Source: Archaeoglobus sp. JdFR-24
GTDB lineage: Archaea > Halobacteriota > Archaeoglobi > Archaeoglobales > Archaeoglobaceae
Direction: 5' to 3'
Assembly (NCBI GenBank): GCA_002011215.1
Contig: MTML01000075.1
Location: forward strand, 1 to 19,209
Length of the DNA: 19,209 bases
The notes under the pieces were generated by a model. It was not told where the DNA came from. It made no database searches and saw nothing but the letters and a program-made list of their open reading frames with translations. Made by a program: the position numbers and the translations under genes. Below, one piece after another: positions 12,196-19,209 of the stretch (positions within the stretch are counted from its first letter, which is position 1; every line of letters starts with the position of its first letter).

Positions 12196-15018
12196 ATGGT
12201 TCAAATTGACTTCAGGGAAATAGAGAAGAAATGGCAGCAAATGTGGGAGAAGGAGCGGATTTTTCAGCCCGAACCTACCGATAAACCCAAGTTCTTTATA
12301 ACAATCCCCTACCCATACCTCAATGGTAATTTACATGCTGGACATACAAGAACTTTCACGATCGGTGATGCTGTTGCAAGATTTAAGAGGATGAAAGGAT
12401 ACAATGTCCTCTTTCCAATGGGGTTCCATGTTACAGGCACCCCGATAATAGGTCTTGCCGAGCTGATTCAGAAAAGAGATCCAAACACGATAAGAGTTTA
12501 TGGCCAGTATCATGATGTTCCCGAAGATATTCTCCTGAGGCTAAATACTCCCGAAAAAATAGTGGATTATTTTTCGAAGGAGGCTCTCGAGGCGATGAAA
12601 AATATCGGATTTTCAATTGACTGGAGGAGAGTTTTCACCACAACCGATGAAACCTACCAGAAGTTCATTGAATGGCAGTTTTACAGGCTTAAAGAGCTGG
12701 ATCTTGTTGTAAAAGGCACTCATCCTGTAAGATACTGTCCCCATGACAAAAATCCTGTAGAGGATCACGATCTGCTTCATGGTGAGAATGCAACAGTTGT
12801 GGACTTTACCGTTATAAAATTCTATTACGAGGAAGATGGAGATAAGATAATATTCCCCTGTGCAACCCTTCGCCCCGAAACCGTCTTTGGTGCGACGAAT
12901 ATCTGGTTGAAACCAGCAAAATACATTCTTGCAAGGGTTGATGATGAGACCTGGCTTATTAGCAGGGAGGCCTACGAGAAATTAACCTTCACCGATAAAA
13001 AAGTGGAACTGATCGGAGAGGTTGATGCCGAGAAGTTCTTTGGAAAGTATGCTGTTAACCCGGTAAATGGAATGAAAATCCCGATACTGCCGGCCGATTT
13101 TGTCGATCTTGATAACGCCACAGGAATTGTGATGAGCGTTCCTGCCCATGCGCCCTATGACTACATAGCCATCGAAGATCTGAAGAGAAGTGATATAGCA
13201 GAAAAATATAGAATTGGAAAGGAGATGCTTGAGTCGATCAAACCCATTGTCCTGATAAAGATCGAAAATGAAAATGCAAACAGCTCAGATACAGAGGTAC
13301 CGGCAAAAGAGATAACTGAGGAGCTCGGAATCAAGACCCAATCCGATCCCGAACTCGAAAAGGCCACCAAATTGCTTTACAAAAAGGAGTTCCACAAAGG
13401 AATTCTCCTGGAGATCACTGGCGAATATGCTGGAATGAAAGTATCCCAGATCAAGGATAAACTGCAGCGAGACCTTATCGAGAAAGGGATCGGGGATATT
13501 TTCTATGAGTTCAGCGAGAAGCCTGTTGTGTGCAGGTGCGGAACGAAGTGCGTTATAAAGGTTGTGAGAGACCAGTGGTTTCTGAATTACTCAAAACCTG
13601 AATGGAAGAATACAGTTCTCGGACATCTTGAAAGAATGCAGATTATCCCAGACTACTATAAAGAGGAATTCAGAAACAAGATCGAATGGTTAAAGGATAA
13701 AGCCTGTGCAAGAAGAAAAGGATTGGGGACGAAAATTCCGTGGGATAAGGAGTGGCTGATAGAAAGTCTTTCAGATTCCACAATATACATGGCATATTAT
13801 ATACTTGCCAAGTATATAAACGAGGGTAAGCTCAGGGCAGAGAACATGACAAAGGAACTCCTCGATTACGTACTGCTGGGAAGGGGAAGCGTGGATGCTG
13901 CGAGCAAATCATCTGGAATGGATAAAAAGTTCGTTGAACAGATTAGAAATGATTTCACATACTGGTATCCCGTAGATGTCAGAAGTTCGGGAAAGGATCT
14001 TGTCGCCAACCACCTCCTCTTCTTCCTTTTCCACCACATAGCAATCTTTCCCGAAGAGTACTGGCCCAGAGCCATTGCAGTAAACGGCTATGTCAGTCTC
14101 GAAGGAAAGAAGATGTCCAAGAGTAAAGGTCCTCTTTTGACGATGAAGAGAGCTGTGCAGGAAAATGGAGCGGACGTGACAAGAATGTACATCCTCTACG
14201 CATCGGAATACGATAGCGATGCCGACTGGAGGAAAAAAGATGTTGAGAGCCTTGCTTCACATCTCAAGCGATTTTATGAGCTTGTTGCAGAGAACTACAC
14301 CAGAGAGATAAAACCACCTTCAATGCTCGACAGATGGTTGATCAGCAGGCTTCAGAGAATAATCAGGGAAACGACAGATGCTATGGAGAATTTCCAGACA
14401 AGAAGGGCCGTTAACTCGGCATTCTTTGAAATGATGTCAGATGTAAGATGGTATCTGAAGAGAGGTGGCGATAATCTTGCGATAATTCTGGACGATTGGC
14501 TCAAACTTCTTTCTCCTTTCGCACCACACATATGTGAGGAAATCTGGCATCTAAAGCATGACGATTTCATAAGCGTCCAGAGGTATCCCGAATTCGACGA
14601 GAGCAAGCTCGATCGGGAGGCTGAAGCTGCTGAAGAATACATCAAAAATCTGATCGGAGATATCAAAGAGATTCTCAAGTTCGTTAAAGCTGAGACTGTC
14701 TATATAGCCGTTGCAGAACCGTGGAAATCAGATGTCACGAATATAGCACTGGAGGAGGGCAATTTCAAGGATGCCATGAAAAGAATAATGAGCGATAAGA
14801 GATTCAAAGAAGTTAGCAGGGAGATTCCGAACTTCATCAAAAAGGTTCTGAAGGATGGAGGCGAATTCATCAAGCTCGACGAGGAGAAAATAATAGAAGA
14901 TAACAGAGAATTCATCTCGCTGGAGGTCGGGGTAAAAGTCATACTCGATTCTGAAAAGGTTCCAGAGAGTAAGAGGAGACTCTCCATGCCAGGAAAACCG
15001 GCTATCTACGCTGTCTGA
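12196..15018 (+). CDS. leuS: Leucyl-tRNA synthetase
   Basis: This class I synthetase charges tRNA-Leu with leucine. The 940-residue length fits the archaeal/eukaryotic LeuRS type. The ATP-binding HIGH motif appears as HAGH (47-50) in IPYPYLNGNLHAGHTRTF. The KMSKS motif is at 639-643 (GKKMSKSKGP). The CP1 editing domain, which removes misacylated residues, lies in between, with the threonine-rich site TLRPETVFG (224-232) and the segment GIVMSVPAHAPYDYIA. The anticodon-binding helical domain begins near residue 700 (MLDRWLISRLQRII), and an archaeal C-terminal domain follows. CRCGTKC (about 442-448) is a cysteine cluster that may bind zinc. No frameshift is seen. It converges on the Mut7-C gene with only 11 bp between stops, and tRNA-Leu is not in this window. 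Confidence 0.97.
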   Translation: MVQIDFREIEKKWQQMWEKERIFQPEPTDKPKFFITIPYPYLNGNLHAGHTRTFTIGDAVARFKRMKGYNVLFPMGFHVTGTPIIGLAELIQKRDPNTIRVYGQYHDVPEDILLRLNTPEKIVDYFSKEALEAMKNIGFSIDWRRVFTTTDETYQKFIEWQFYRLKELDLVVKGTHPVRYCPHDKNPVEDHDLLHGENATVVDFTVIKFYYEEDGDKIIFPCATLRPETVFGATNIWLKPAKYILARVDDETWLISREAYEKLTFTDKKVELIGEVDAEKFFGKYAVNPVNGMKIPILPADFVDLDNATGIVMSVPAHAPYDYIAIEDLKRSDIAEKYRIGKEMLESIKPIVLIKIENENANSSDTEVPAKEITEELGIKTQSDPELEKATKLLYKKEFHKGILLEITGEYAGMKVSQIKDKLQRDLIEKGIGDIFYEFSEKPVVCRCGTKCVIKVVRDQWFLNYSKPEWKNTVLGHLERMQIIPDYYKEEFRNKIEWLKDKACARRKGLGTKIPWDKEWLIESLSDSTIYMAYYILAKYINEGKLRAENMTKELLDYVLLGRGSVDAASKSSGMDKKFVEQIRNDFTYWYPVDVRSSGKDLVANHLLFFLFHHIAIFPEEYWPRAIAVNGYVSLEGKKMSKSKGPLLTMKRAVQENGADVTRMYILYASEYDSDADWRKKDVESLASHLKRFYELVAENYTREIKPPSMLDRWLISRLQRIIRETTDAMENFQTRRAVNSAFFEMMSDVRWYLKRGGDNLAIILDDWLKLLSPFAPHICEEIWHLKHDDFISVQRYPEFDESKLDREAEAAEEYIKNLIGDIKEILKFVKAETVYIAVAEPWKSDVTNIALEEGNFKDAMKRIMSDKRFKEVSREIPNFIKKVLKDGGEFIKLDEEKIIEDNREFISLEVGVKVILDSEKVPESKRRLSMPGKPAIYAV

Positions 15019-15029
15019 CCATGCTGAGA

Positions 15030-15554
15030 TTATATTCTGCTCTCATCAATTTCTTTCAAAAATTTTACCATATTTTTCCAGTGACTACCCATCCAGTAGA
15101 GTTTTATACATTTGGGGCAGTACCAGAGCTCATATTTTCTGCTCAAATCTTCTGAGATTCCTTCTCTCTCAAGCACCTCTTTTACCTCATGTTCTTCTGG
15201 TTTTCTCAGGATGCCGTTGCACACACTGCATCTGTTCATTACTATTTTAAAATCGATTCCTGCTGATTTCAATTCCCTTATCTGGTCAGCTACATAGTCT
15301 GAATGAATGAAAAAAACCTTCCTTTTCCTGGCCAAGCACCTACTATAAAGTTCCCGATCCCTTGTAAGCAGTATTCTGTCCGTGTAGTTTTTTAACATAA
15401 AAGTATCCTCTTTCTTCCTCTGATTGCCATCAAAACTAAAATCGCCAACATAAAGAGTATCATAGCCCGATATTCTCAGCCAGGTTGCAAGCTTTCCAAG
15501 CATCCTGTCACAGATGAACTTATCTGATATGAATTTCTCTGGTCGTTCACTCAA
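15030..15554 (-). CDS. Mut7-C RNase domain protein (PIN-like with zinc ribbon)
   Basis: The 174-residue protein matches the Mut7-C (DUF82) family found alone in archaea and fused to the exonuclease in the animal Mut7 protein. The N-terminal PIN-like nuclease fold shows FICDRMLGKLATWLRISGYD (D16) and ILLTRDRELYSR, with acidic residues placed for metal binding. The C-terminal zinc ribbon has CSVC (about 113-116) and CPKC (about 149-152), followed by YWMGSHW. A role in RNA cleavage is inferred from the family. The start is TTG at 15554, overlapping the end of the HD gene by eight bases (TTGAGTGA). AGGTGG about ten bases upstream serves as ribosome site, and no ATG exists before residue 18, inside the domain. 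This implies translational coupling with the HD protein. Confidence 0.87.
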   Translation of the reverse strand: MSERPEKFISDKFICDRMLGKLATWLRISGYDTLYVGDFSFDGNQRKKEDTFMLKNYTDRILLTRDRELYSRCLARKRKVFFIHSDYVADQIRELKSAGIDFKIVMNRCSVCNGILRKPEEHEVKEVLEREGISEDLSRKYELWYCPKCIKLYWMGSHWKNMVKFLKEIDESRI

Positions 15555-16107
15555 AATTGATCCACCACCTGCTATCCACCTTTTTCAAATTTTTAGCTAT
15601 TTTCTCAGCCGTTTCAGTTTCAAACTCAATTTCTTTCACGTATTCCAGAGATGATGGATAAGTTGAGGAGTATTCAATTGCCTGACACAGAAGCTCAAGT
15701 TTATCCGCATCATTGATGTATTTTTCAAAATCTTTCATTCCTCTGATTGTCTTCTTCTTAACCTCATCCGGAAGAAGCTCGAGCTGTTCATTAAAGGCCT
15801 TCTCCTTATCCACCTTCACATACCTCCTGGATAACCTGTGTAGATCTGTCGTTCGAGTCTCATGCATGTCGTGAATAAGAGAAAGGAAAGAGGTCATCGC
15901 AGCGGAATTGATGTCCTTAGTTTCGAGATATGTTATGATAAAGGATATGAATGCTGTTCTCATTGAATGTTCTGCCACACTTTCAGGGTTTGCTATTCCC
16001 ACCTTAAACCACCCCGATCTCGGAGTTAACTTGAGTGCTCCAACTTCAAAAATTAAGCGTGAAATCTTCTCAAAATCAATTGATTCATTTTTTTCATTGG
16101 TTCCCAT
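15547..16107 (-). CDS. HD-domain 5'-deoxynucleotidase (YfbR/HDDC2-like)
   Basis: This protein of about 186 residues belongs to the HD superfamily branch containing E. coli YfbR and human HDDC2, which remove phosphate from deoxynucleoside 5'-monophosphates. Signature elements are the family segment TPRSGWFKVGI with NPESVAEHS (first metal histidine), LSLIHDMHETRTTDL (the HD pair, then E and D) and NDADKLELL (the last aspartate). The frame is open to GTG at 16119, with ATG at 16113 and 16107. GGTGAT (16112-16117) lies four bases before the ATG at 16107, which I prefer. The gene overlaps Mut7-C downstream by eight bases, so the two are co-translated. The activity fits nucleotide-pool control; the exact substrate is unproven here. 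Confidence 0.87.
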   Translation of the reverse strand: MGTNEKNESIDFEKISRLIFEVGALKLTPRSGWFKVGIANPESVAEHSMRTAFISFIITYLETKDINSAAMTSFLSLIHDMHETRTTDLHRLSRRYVKVDKEKAFNEQLELLPDEVKKKTIRGMKDFEKYINDADKLELLCQAIEYSSTYPSSLEYVKEIEFETETAEKIAKNLKKVDSRWWINFE

Positions 16108-16226
16108 ACACATCACCACACACCAAAATACCTCTTAACAGATTCAGAGATTATGAGATATTCAGAGGAAGTTAATTTTCGAAAATAGATTAATTTTATG
16201 GAAGATTTCACAGAAGATCAGGTGAG

Positions 16227-16373
16227 ATGTCAGACATCATAAGTAAACAACGGTATTGTAACTCATGTATGACTTGTAAGTCAGGCCATATTGATAAGAG
16301 TGACTACAGCGCAATTGCCTTAAAAACACCTTATGTTTCCCGTTCTGCTCAATTTCCAGACTGTCTCTGTTGA
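16227..16373 (+). CDS. Possible 48-residue cysteine-rich protein
   Basis: The frame begins MSDIISKQRYCNSCMTCKSG and ends AQFPDCLC, with cysteines at 11, 14, 17, 46 and 48. A C-x2-C-x2-C plus C-x-C layout could bind a metal. AGGTGAG abuts the ATG, closer than a normal ribosome site, and an AT-rich element (about 16189-16197) lies at leaderless distance. It overlaps an opposing frame that also looks gene-like. No known family was recognised, so it may be a chance frame. Confidence 0.25.
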   Translation: MSDIISKQRYCNSCMTCKSGHIDKSDYSAIALKTPYVSRSAQFPDCLC

Positions 16374-16500
16374 TCTTGTAGTTAATCTCATAACTCCTAT
16401 CACATAATGATACTGGATTGTTTCAGCTGGTGAGATGGTTTTGGTTTTCCAGCAATAATAACTTTCAGGCTTTCATCAAAAGCTATATCTGAGACCCGGA
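16237..16500 (-). pseudogene. Possible decayed gene of unknown family
   Basis: On the minus strand one frame reads VSDIAFDESLKVIIAGKPKP and then SHQLKQSSIIM before a stop at 16402-16400. A second frame, offset by one base and open from 16422 to 16237, reads SYEINYKINRDSLEIEQNGK and then HKVFLRQL. Together they resemble one protein with alternating beta strands broken by a single-base indel. No start codon is secured and it runs into the birA promoter region. Family unknown. Confidence 0.3.
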
Positions 16501-16557
16501 GCAAGAATATATTTAGATGATATCTCTACTTAAATAACCCCCTGAATCCAAAAAAGA

Positions 16558-16563
16558 GGAGAT
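16558..16563 (+). promoter_or_regulatory. Shine-Dalgarno site deciding the birA start
   Basis: GGAGAT sits six bases before the ATG at 16568 but overlaps the in-frame ATG at 16562, so translation most likely begins at 16568. Confidence 0.6.
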
Positions 16564-16567
16564 GGTG

Positions 16568-17521
16568 ATGTTCCAGAGACCTATGAAAATAGACTTAAAA
16601 AGAGATTCTGGTTTTTTCGAACTCATAGATATGCTCAAAAAAGGGTCGAGCGGGGAAGAGATAGCTAAAAAACTTGGAGTTTCCAGAAATGCCATCTGGA
16701 AAAAAATCAGGAAAATTAAGGAATCTGGTTATGAGATCGAGGCGAGAAGAAAGGTTGGGTATCGGATCAAAAAATTTCCAGAATTTTCAGCTCTGCAGGT
16801 TGCAGAAATTATAAAGAAAACTGGTGCTGAATCACTTATCAACAGGATTTACTACTATATCGAGACAGATTCCACGAACGAACGGGCTAAAGAGTTGGAT
16901 CCAGGTTCAATAGTTATTGCCGAGAGACAGATTTCTGGCAGGGGCAGGCTGGGAAGAGAATGGGTCAGTGATGAGGGAGGGCTTTATTTTTCGATCGTTC
17001 TTTCACCGGGACTTGGTGTTGAGGATATTCCGAAAATAACACTCTCCACAGGTGTTGCGGTCACAGAGGCCCTCTCAAAATACAACGCAAGACTCAAATG
17101 GCCAAATGATGTCCTTATAGGTGGGAAGAAGGTGTGTGGAGTTCTTTGCGAGCTTGCAGGAGAGATTGATAATTTCAAAGTTATTGTCGGGATAGGAATA
17201 AACGTCAGAAATACTCCGCCTGCCAGTTTAAACGCAATCAGCCTCGTCTCCCACGACAACTCAATTACGAGACTGAAAGTGTTTGAGGATGTTATGAGAG
17301 AGTTTAAAAAATACTATGCCATGCTTGAATCCGGTGACTGGGAGAAGATAAGAAGGAGATGGATGGAACTCTCTGATACAATAGGCAGGCATGTCAGGAT
17401 TTCTGTTGGAGAAAAAGTATTTGAGGGCAGAGCTACAGATCTCGATGTCGATGGTGGATTGATAATCGATTCAGGGCATGTTCAAAAGGTTTTTTCTGGT
17501 GAATGTTTTTATATCAGTTAG
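16568..17521 (+). CDS. birA: Biotin-[acetyl-CoA-carboxylase] ligase with N-terminal HTH (BirA type)
   Basis: The enzyme activates biotin to biotinyl-AMP and attaches it to a lysine of carboxyl carrier proteins. The N-terminal winged helix (about 14-70, EEIAKKLGVSRNAIWKKIRK and RRKVGYRIKKF) is that of bifunctional BirA, which also represses biotin genes. The catalytic domain has the biotinyl-AMP loop GRGRLGREW (124-132), KWPNDV (177-182), the catalytic-lysine region GGKKVCGVLCE, and VIVGIGINV. The C-terminal SH3-like domain ends the protein. I start at ATG 16568 because GGAGAT (16558-16563) lies about six bases upstream; the ATG at 16562 overlaps that site. A TATA element aatatattta (about 16506-16515) gives a short leader with a ribosome site, unlike the leaderless neighbours. 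Biotin synthesis genes are not in this window. Confidence 0.95.
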   Translation: MFQRPMKIDLKRDSGFFELIDMLKKGSSGEEIAKKLGVSRNAIWKKIRKIKESGYEIEARRKVGYRIKKFPEFSALQVAEIIKKTGAESLINRIYYYIETDSTNERAKELDPGSIVIAERQISGRGRLGREWVSDEGGLYFSIVLSPGLGVEDIPKITLSTGVAVTEALSKYNARLKWPNDVLIGGKKVCGVLCELAGEIDNFKVIVGIGINVRNTPPASLNAISLVSHDNSITRLKVFEDVMREFKKYYAMLESGDWEKIRRRWMELSDTIGRHVRISVGEKVFEGRATDLDVDGGLIIDSGHVQKVFSGECFYIS

Positions 17522-17655
17522 ACTTCACTGTTAAACAATCAAATTATGATTGTTGTTTTGCGATTGCTAAGGTATTTTTCAGTGCATAAGTTGCATTCTG
17601 AGTTTCACCAACCTTTACTTAAAAACATTGAGAATTGTAAATATGATACGCTTAG

Positions 17656-17665
17656 ATTTTTAAAC
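17656..17665 (+). promoter_or_regulatory. TATA box of the DTD2 gene
   Basis: The element atttttaaac is centred about 26 bp before the ATG at 17686, predicting a leaderless mRNA. Confidence 0.55.
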
Positions 17666-17685
17666 AGTCATTTCAGCATTGAAAT

Positions 17686-18519
17686 ATGCATCTTATAGTT
17701 TGCAGCAAAAAGGATATTGCCGGTCAAAATATTAAAGAGCATCTCCTTTCCATGCTTGACCTCGATAAAAAAATCATTGATGAGTTTGAATTTCATATTG
17801 GAGAAAAAATATCAATAGTAGAGATAAAAGAAAGGCTTATTTATGCCGATTTTCTTGATCAGAAGCTCAAAAAATATATTGATTTTGATGAAATCCTTTT
17901 TGCTTCAAGACACAGCAGCAAGGATGGAAGAAAAATCTTTACTGTTCATGTTTCTGGAAACGTTGACAGAGCAGATTACGGCGGCAAACCCTACTCTCTC
18001 GCCAGACCTTCCCCCATCAGGATGAAGAACTATGTTATGGCTTTAAAGAGGAGACTTTCTCAAAAGCCAGAGTATCAATTCACAATGGAAGTTACCCATC
18101 ATGGTCCTTCAGAGATTATCACTCCTTCTGCTTTTTACGAAATTGGTTCAACTGAAGAAGAATGGAGAGATGTTGAGGCAGGGAGAGTGGTTGCAGAATC
18201 ATTGATTGAAGCGATAAACTCTCCCGAGTGTGACTGGAATGTGGCAGTTGGTGTTGGAGGCACACACTACGCCCCAAGGCAGACCGAAATAATTCTCAAC
18301 ACCACCTTCACATTCGGACATAACTTTGCAAAGTACACCTTTGATGGTTTGAATGAGGAGATCATTCTGAGTGCTCTCAAATTAAGTGACACAAAATACA
18401 TCATCATTGATGAAAAGTCCACCTCTTCTAGAATAAAGACAATGTTATCGGATATAGAAGAGAAGTACGAAATTAATATATTGAGATCCAAAGATGTTAA
18501 GAGGAATTATTTGCTTTAA
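17686..18519 (+). CDS. dtdA: D-aminoacyl-tRNA deacylase, archaeal/plant type (DTD2)
   Basis: This metal-dependent hydrolase releases D-amino acids wrongly attached to tRNA, recycling the tRNA. It belongs to the DTD2 (GEK1) family of archaea and plants, not the bacterial DTD1 family. The 277-residue length is normal. Family segments include the N-terminal MHLIVCSKKDIAGQNI, ILFASRHSSKDGRKIFTVHV, FTMEVTHHGPSEI (conserved HHGP), GSTEEEWRDVEAGRVVAE, and GVGGTHYAPR with its histidine, followed by TFGHNFAKYTF. These are the conserved metal and substrate-site regions of the family. The ATG agrees with a TATA box 26 bp upstream. It is monocistronic, between birA and the AMP phosphorylase gene, both on the same strand but each with its own promoter. 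Confidence 0.95.
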   Translation: MHLIVCSKKDIAGQNIKEHLLSMLDLDKKIIDEFEFHIGEKISIVEIKERLIYADFLDQKLKKYIDFDEILFASRHSSKDGRKIFTVHVSGNVDRADYGGKPYSLARPSPIRMKNYVMALKRRLSQKPEYQFTMEVTHHGPSEIITPSAFYEIGSTEEEWRDVEAGRVVAESLIEAINSPECDWNVAVGVGGTHYAPRQTEIILNTTFTFGHNFAKYTFDGLNEEIILSALKLSDTKYIIIDEKSTSSRIKTMLSDIEEKYEINILRSKDVKRNYLL

Positions 18520-18668
18520 AATTTATTTTTTGATTTTATCAAATTAAAAATTTTTAATAAATATAGTTGTTTCAATAACGTCCTGGCACATAAAACATCT
18601 GATTTTAAATTTTTTTCAACATATGTATGAATACTAACCTATTAATATACTAACGTAGATTACAAAAA

Positions 18669-18679
18669 CATTTAAAAAT
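18669..18679 (+). promoter_or_regulatory. TATA box of the AMP phosphorylase gene
   Basis: The element catttaaaaat is centred about 27 bp before the ATG at 18701, predicting a leaderless mRNA. Confidence 0.55.
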
Positions 18680-18700
18680 CTCAATGTGATGAGATATGTC

Positions 18701-19209
18701 ATGGATTACACTGTCAGAATAATTCCCATAAGACTCAGTCACTCAATTATAATAGATAATTCTGATGCCAATGAGATCGGTGTAGTTGAGGGGGACAGAA
18801 TTAAAATCTGCAAAGGGAGAGATTTTTGCATAGCTGATCTGCAAATAACAACCGGATTTGTTTCAAAAGGAGAGGTGGGAATATCCGCCGATCTGGCTGA
18901 AGATATTCGGCTAAAGGATGGGGATAGGGTTACAATCTATCCTGTGTCAAAACCGGAATCTGTTTCATTCATAAAGAAGAAAATGGATGGGCAAAAGCTC
19001 ACGAAGGATGAAATAAACTCAATAATCGAAGATATAACACGAAACTCGCTGAGCGACATAGAGATTGCAGCCTTTATCCTCTCGAATTACGACTATGGGA
19101 TGGATCACGATGAAATTGAGTGGATGACGAGGGCGATGATAGAGACCGGTGAGACGCTCAGCTTTGATAGAGGAATTGTTGTTGATAAGCACAGTATTGG
19201 TGGGGTGCC
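18701..19209 (+). CDS. deoA: AMP phosphorylase, N-terminal part (3' end off window)
   Basis: Archaeal AMP phosphorylase splits AMP with phosphate into adenine and ribose 1,5-bisphosphate, the first step of the pathway that feeds type III RuBisCO via ribose-1,5-bisphosphate isomerase. The visible 169 residues begin with the archaeal N-terminal barrel-like domain (MDYTVRIIPIRLSHSIII, GVVEGDRIKIC, GFVSKGEVGISADLAEDIRL), about 85 residues absent from bacterial thymidine phosphorylases. The helical domain follows (KLTKDEINSIIEDITRNSLS, then IEWMTRAMIETGE), and the phosphate-binding KHSIGGV is just reached at the window edge. The N-terminal domain and the KHSxGG motif separate it from pyrimidine-nucleoside phosphorylases, though substrate is inferred. 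The ATG at 18701 lies 27 bp after a TATA box. The remaining two thirds are outside this window. Confidence 0.92.
   Translation, partial: MDYTVRIIPIRLSHSIIIDNSDANEIGVVEGDRIKICKGRDFCIADLQITTGFVSKGEVGISADLAEDIRLKDGDRVTIYPVSKPESVSFIKKKMDGQKLTKDEINSIIEDITRNSLSDIEIAAFILSNYDYGMDHDEIEWMTRAMIETGETLSFDRGIVVDKHSIGGV

Larger units (their letters stand above)
16120..16561. other. Gap of about 440 bp with possible gene remnants on both strands
   Basis: The right end carries birA's TATA region and ribosome site. The rest has a 49-codon plus-strand frame (16227-16373) and, opposite it, two abutting minus-strand frames that look like a frameshifted gene (16237-about 16500). At most one of these is likely to be real. 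Confidence 0.5.

Noticed and set aside
18684..18720. Possible C/D box RNA (GTGATGA near 18687)
   Set aside because: No proper D box (CTGA) at the right distance and no internal C'/D' boxes; it lies in the AMP phosphorylase promoter and start.

Overview
This window looks like part of a chromosome from a hyperthermophilic euryarchaeon of the Archaeoglobales (Archaeoglobus, Ferroglobus or Geoglobus type). The evidence is a Sep-tRNA:Cys-tRNA synthase very close to the Archaeoglobus type, a 5S rRNA gene standing alone, an archaeal LeuRS, the archaeal D-aminoacyl-tRNA deacylase DTD2, an AMP phosphorylase, TATA/box A promoters, many apparently leaderless genes and a tRNA with a bulge-helix-bulge-type intron. 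I cannot fix the species from this sequence alone.

Layout. 1-487 (-): a wHTH regulator with a membrane segment and a Pro/Thr-rich tail, cut by the window edge. It is divergent from pscS (593-1744, +). 1858-2790 (-): an EamA/DMT transporter whose stop codon is made by a 17-bp duplication. 3177-3297 (-): a solo 5S rRNA with its own TATA box, directly downstream of a small Toprim protein (3351-3758, -). 3866-4186 (-): a DUF167 protein preceded by a broken IS200/IS605 tnpA remnant (4190-4461). 4707-4803 (-): tRNA-Ser(UGA) with a 13-nt intron. 5061-5789 (+): an aldo/keto-reductase-like TIM barrel of unknown role. 5842-6357 (-) and 6476-6910 (+): rubrerythrin and an Lrp/AsnC regulator, divergent. 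7049-7112: a 14-bp tandem repeat. 7177-8055 (-): prs. 8127-9251 (-): an FMN/4Fe-4S ene-reductase. 9666-10418 (-): a lipoprotein with an internal duplication. 10924-12033 (-): a wHTH-polyferredoxin protein, divergent from leuS (12196-15018, +). 15030-16107 (-): a coupled HD nucleotidase / Mut7-C pair. 16568-17521 (+): birA. 17686-18519 (+): DTD2. 18701 to the window end (+): AMP phosphorylase.

How the genes fit together. Several belong to translation and its quality control: pscS makes Cys-tRNA from Sep-tRNA, LeuRS charges tRNA-Leu, DTD2 removes D-amino acids, and there is one tRNA and the 5S rRNA. Others serve nucleotide metabolism (prs, HD nucleotidase, AMP phosphorylase) and anaerobic redox or oxidative-stress chemistry (rubrerythrin, ene-reductase, Fe-S protein). 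Most genes are single transcription units with a TATA box centred about 26-28 bp before the start codon. The only clear co-transcribed pair is HD nucleotidase plus Mut7-C.

The window is mostly ordinary core chromosome. I do not see a new multigene defence or mobile system. The points most worth following up are the Toprim protein beside the solo 5S rRNA gene, the minimal tRNA-Ser intron, the wHTH/Fe-S protein, the 14-bp repeat array, and the decayed sequence in the larger gaps.
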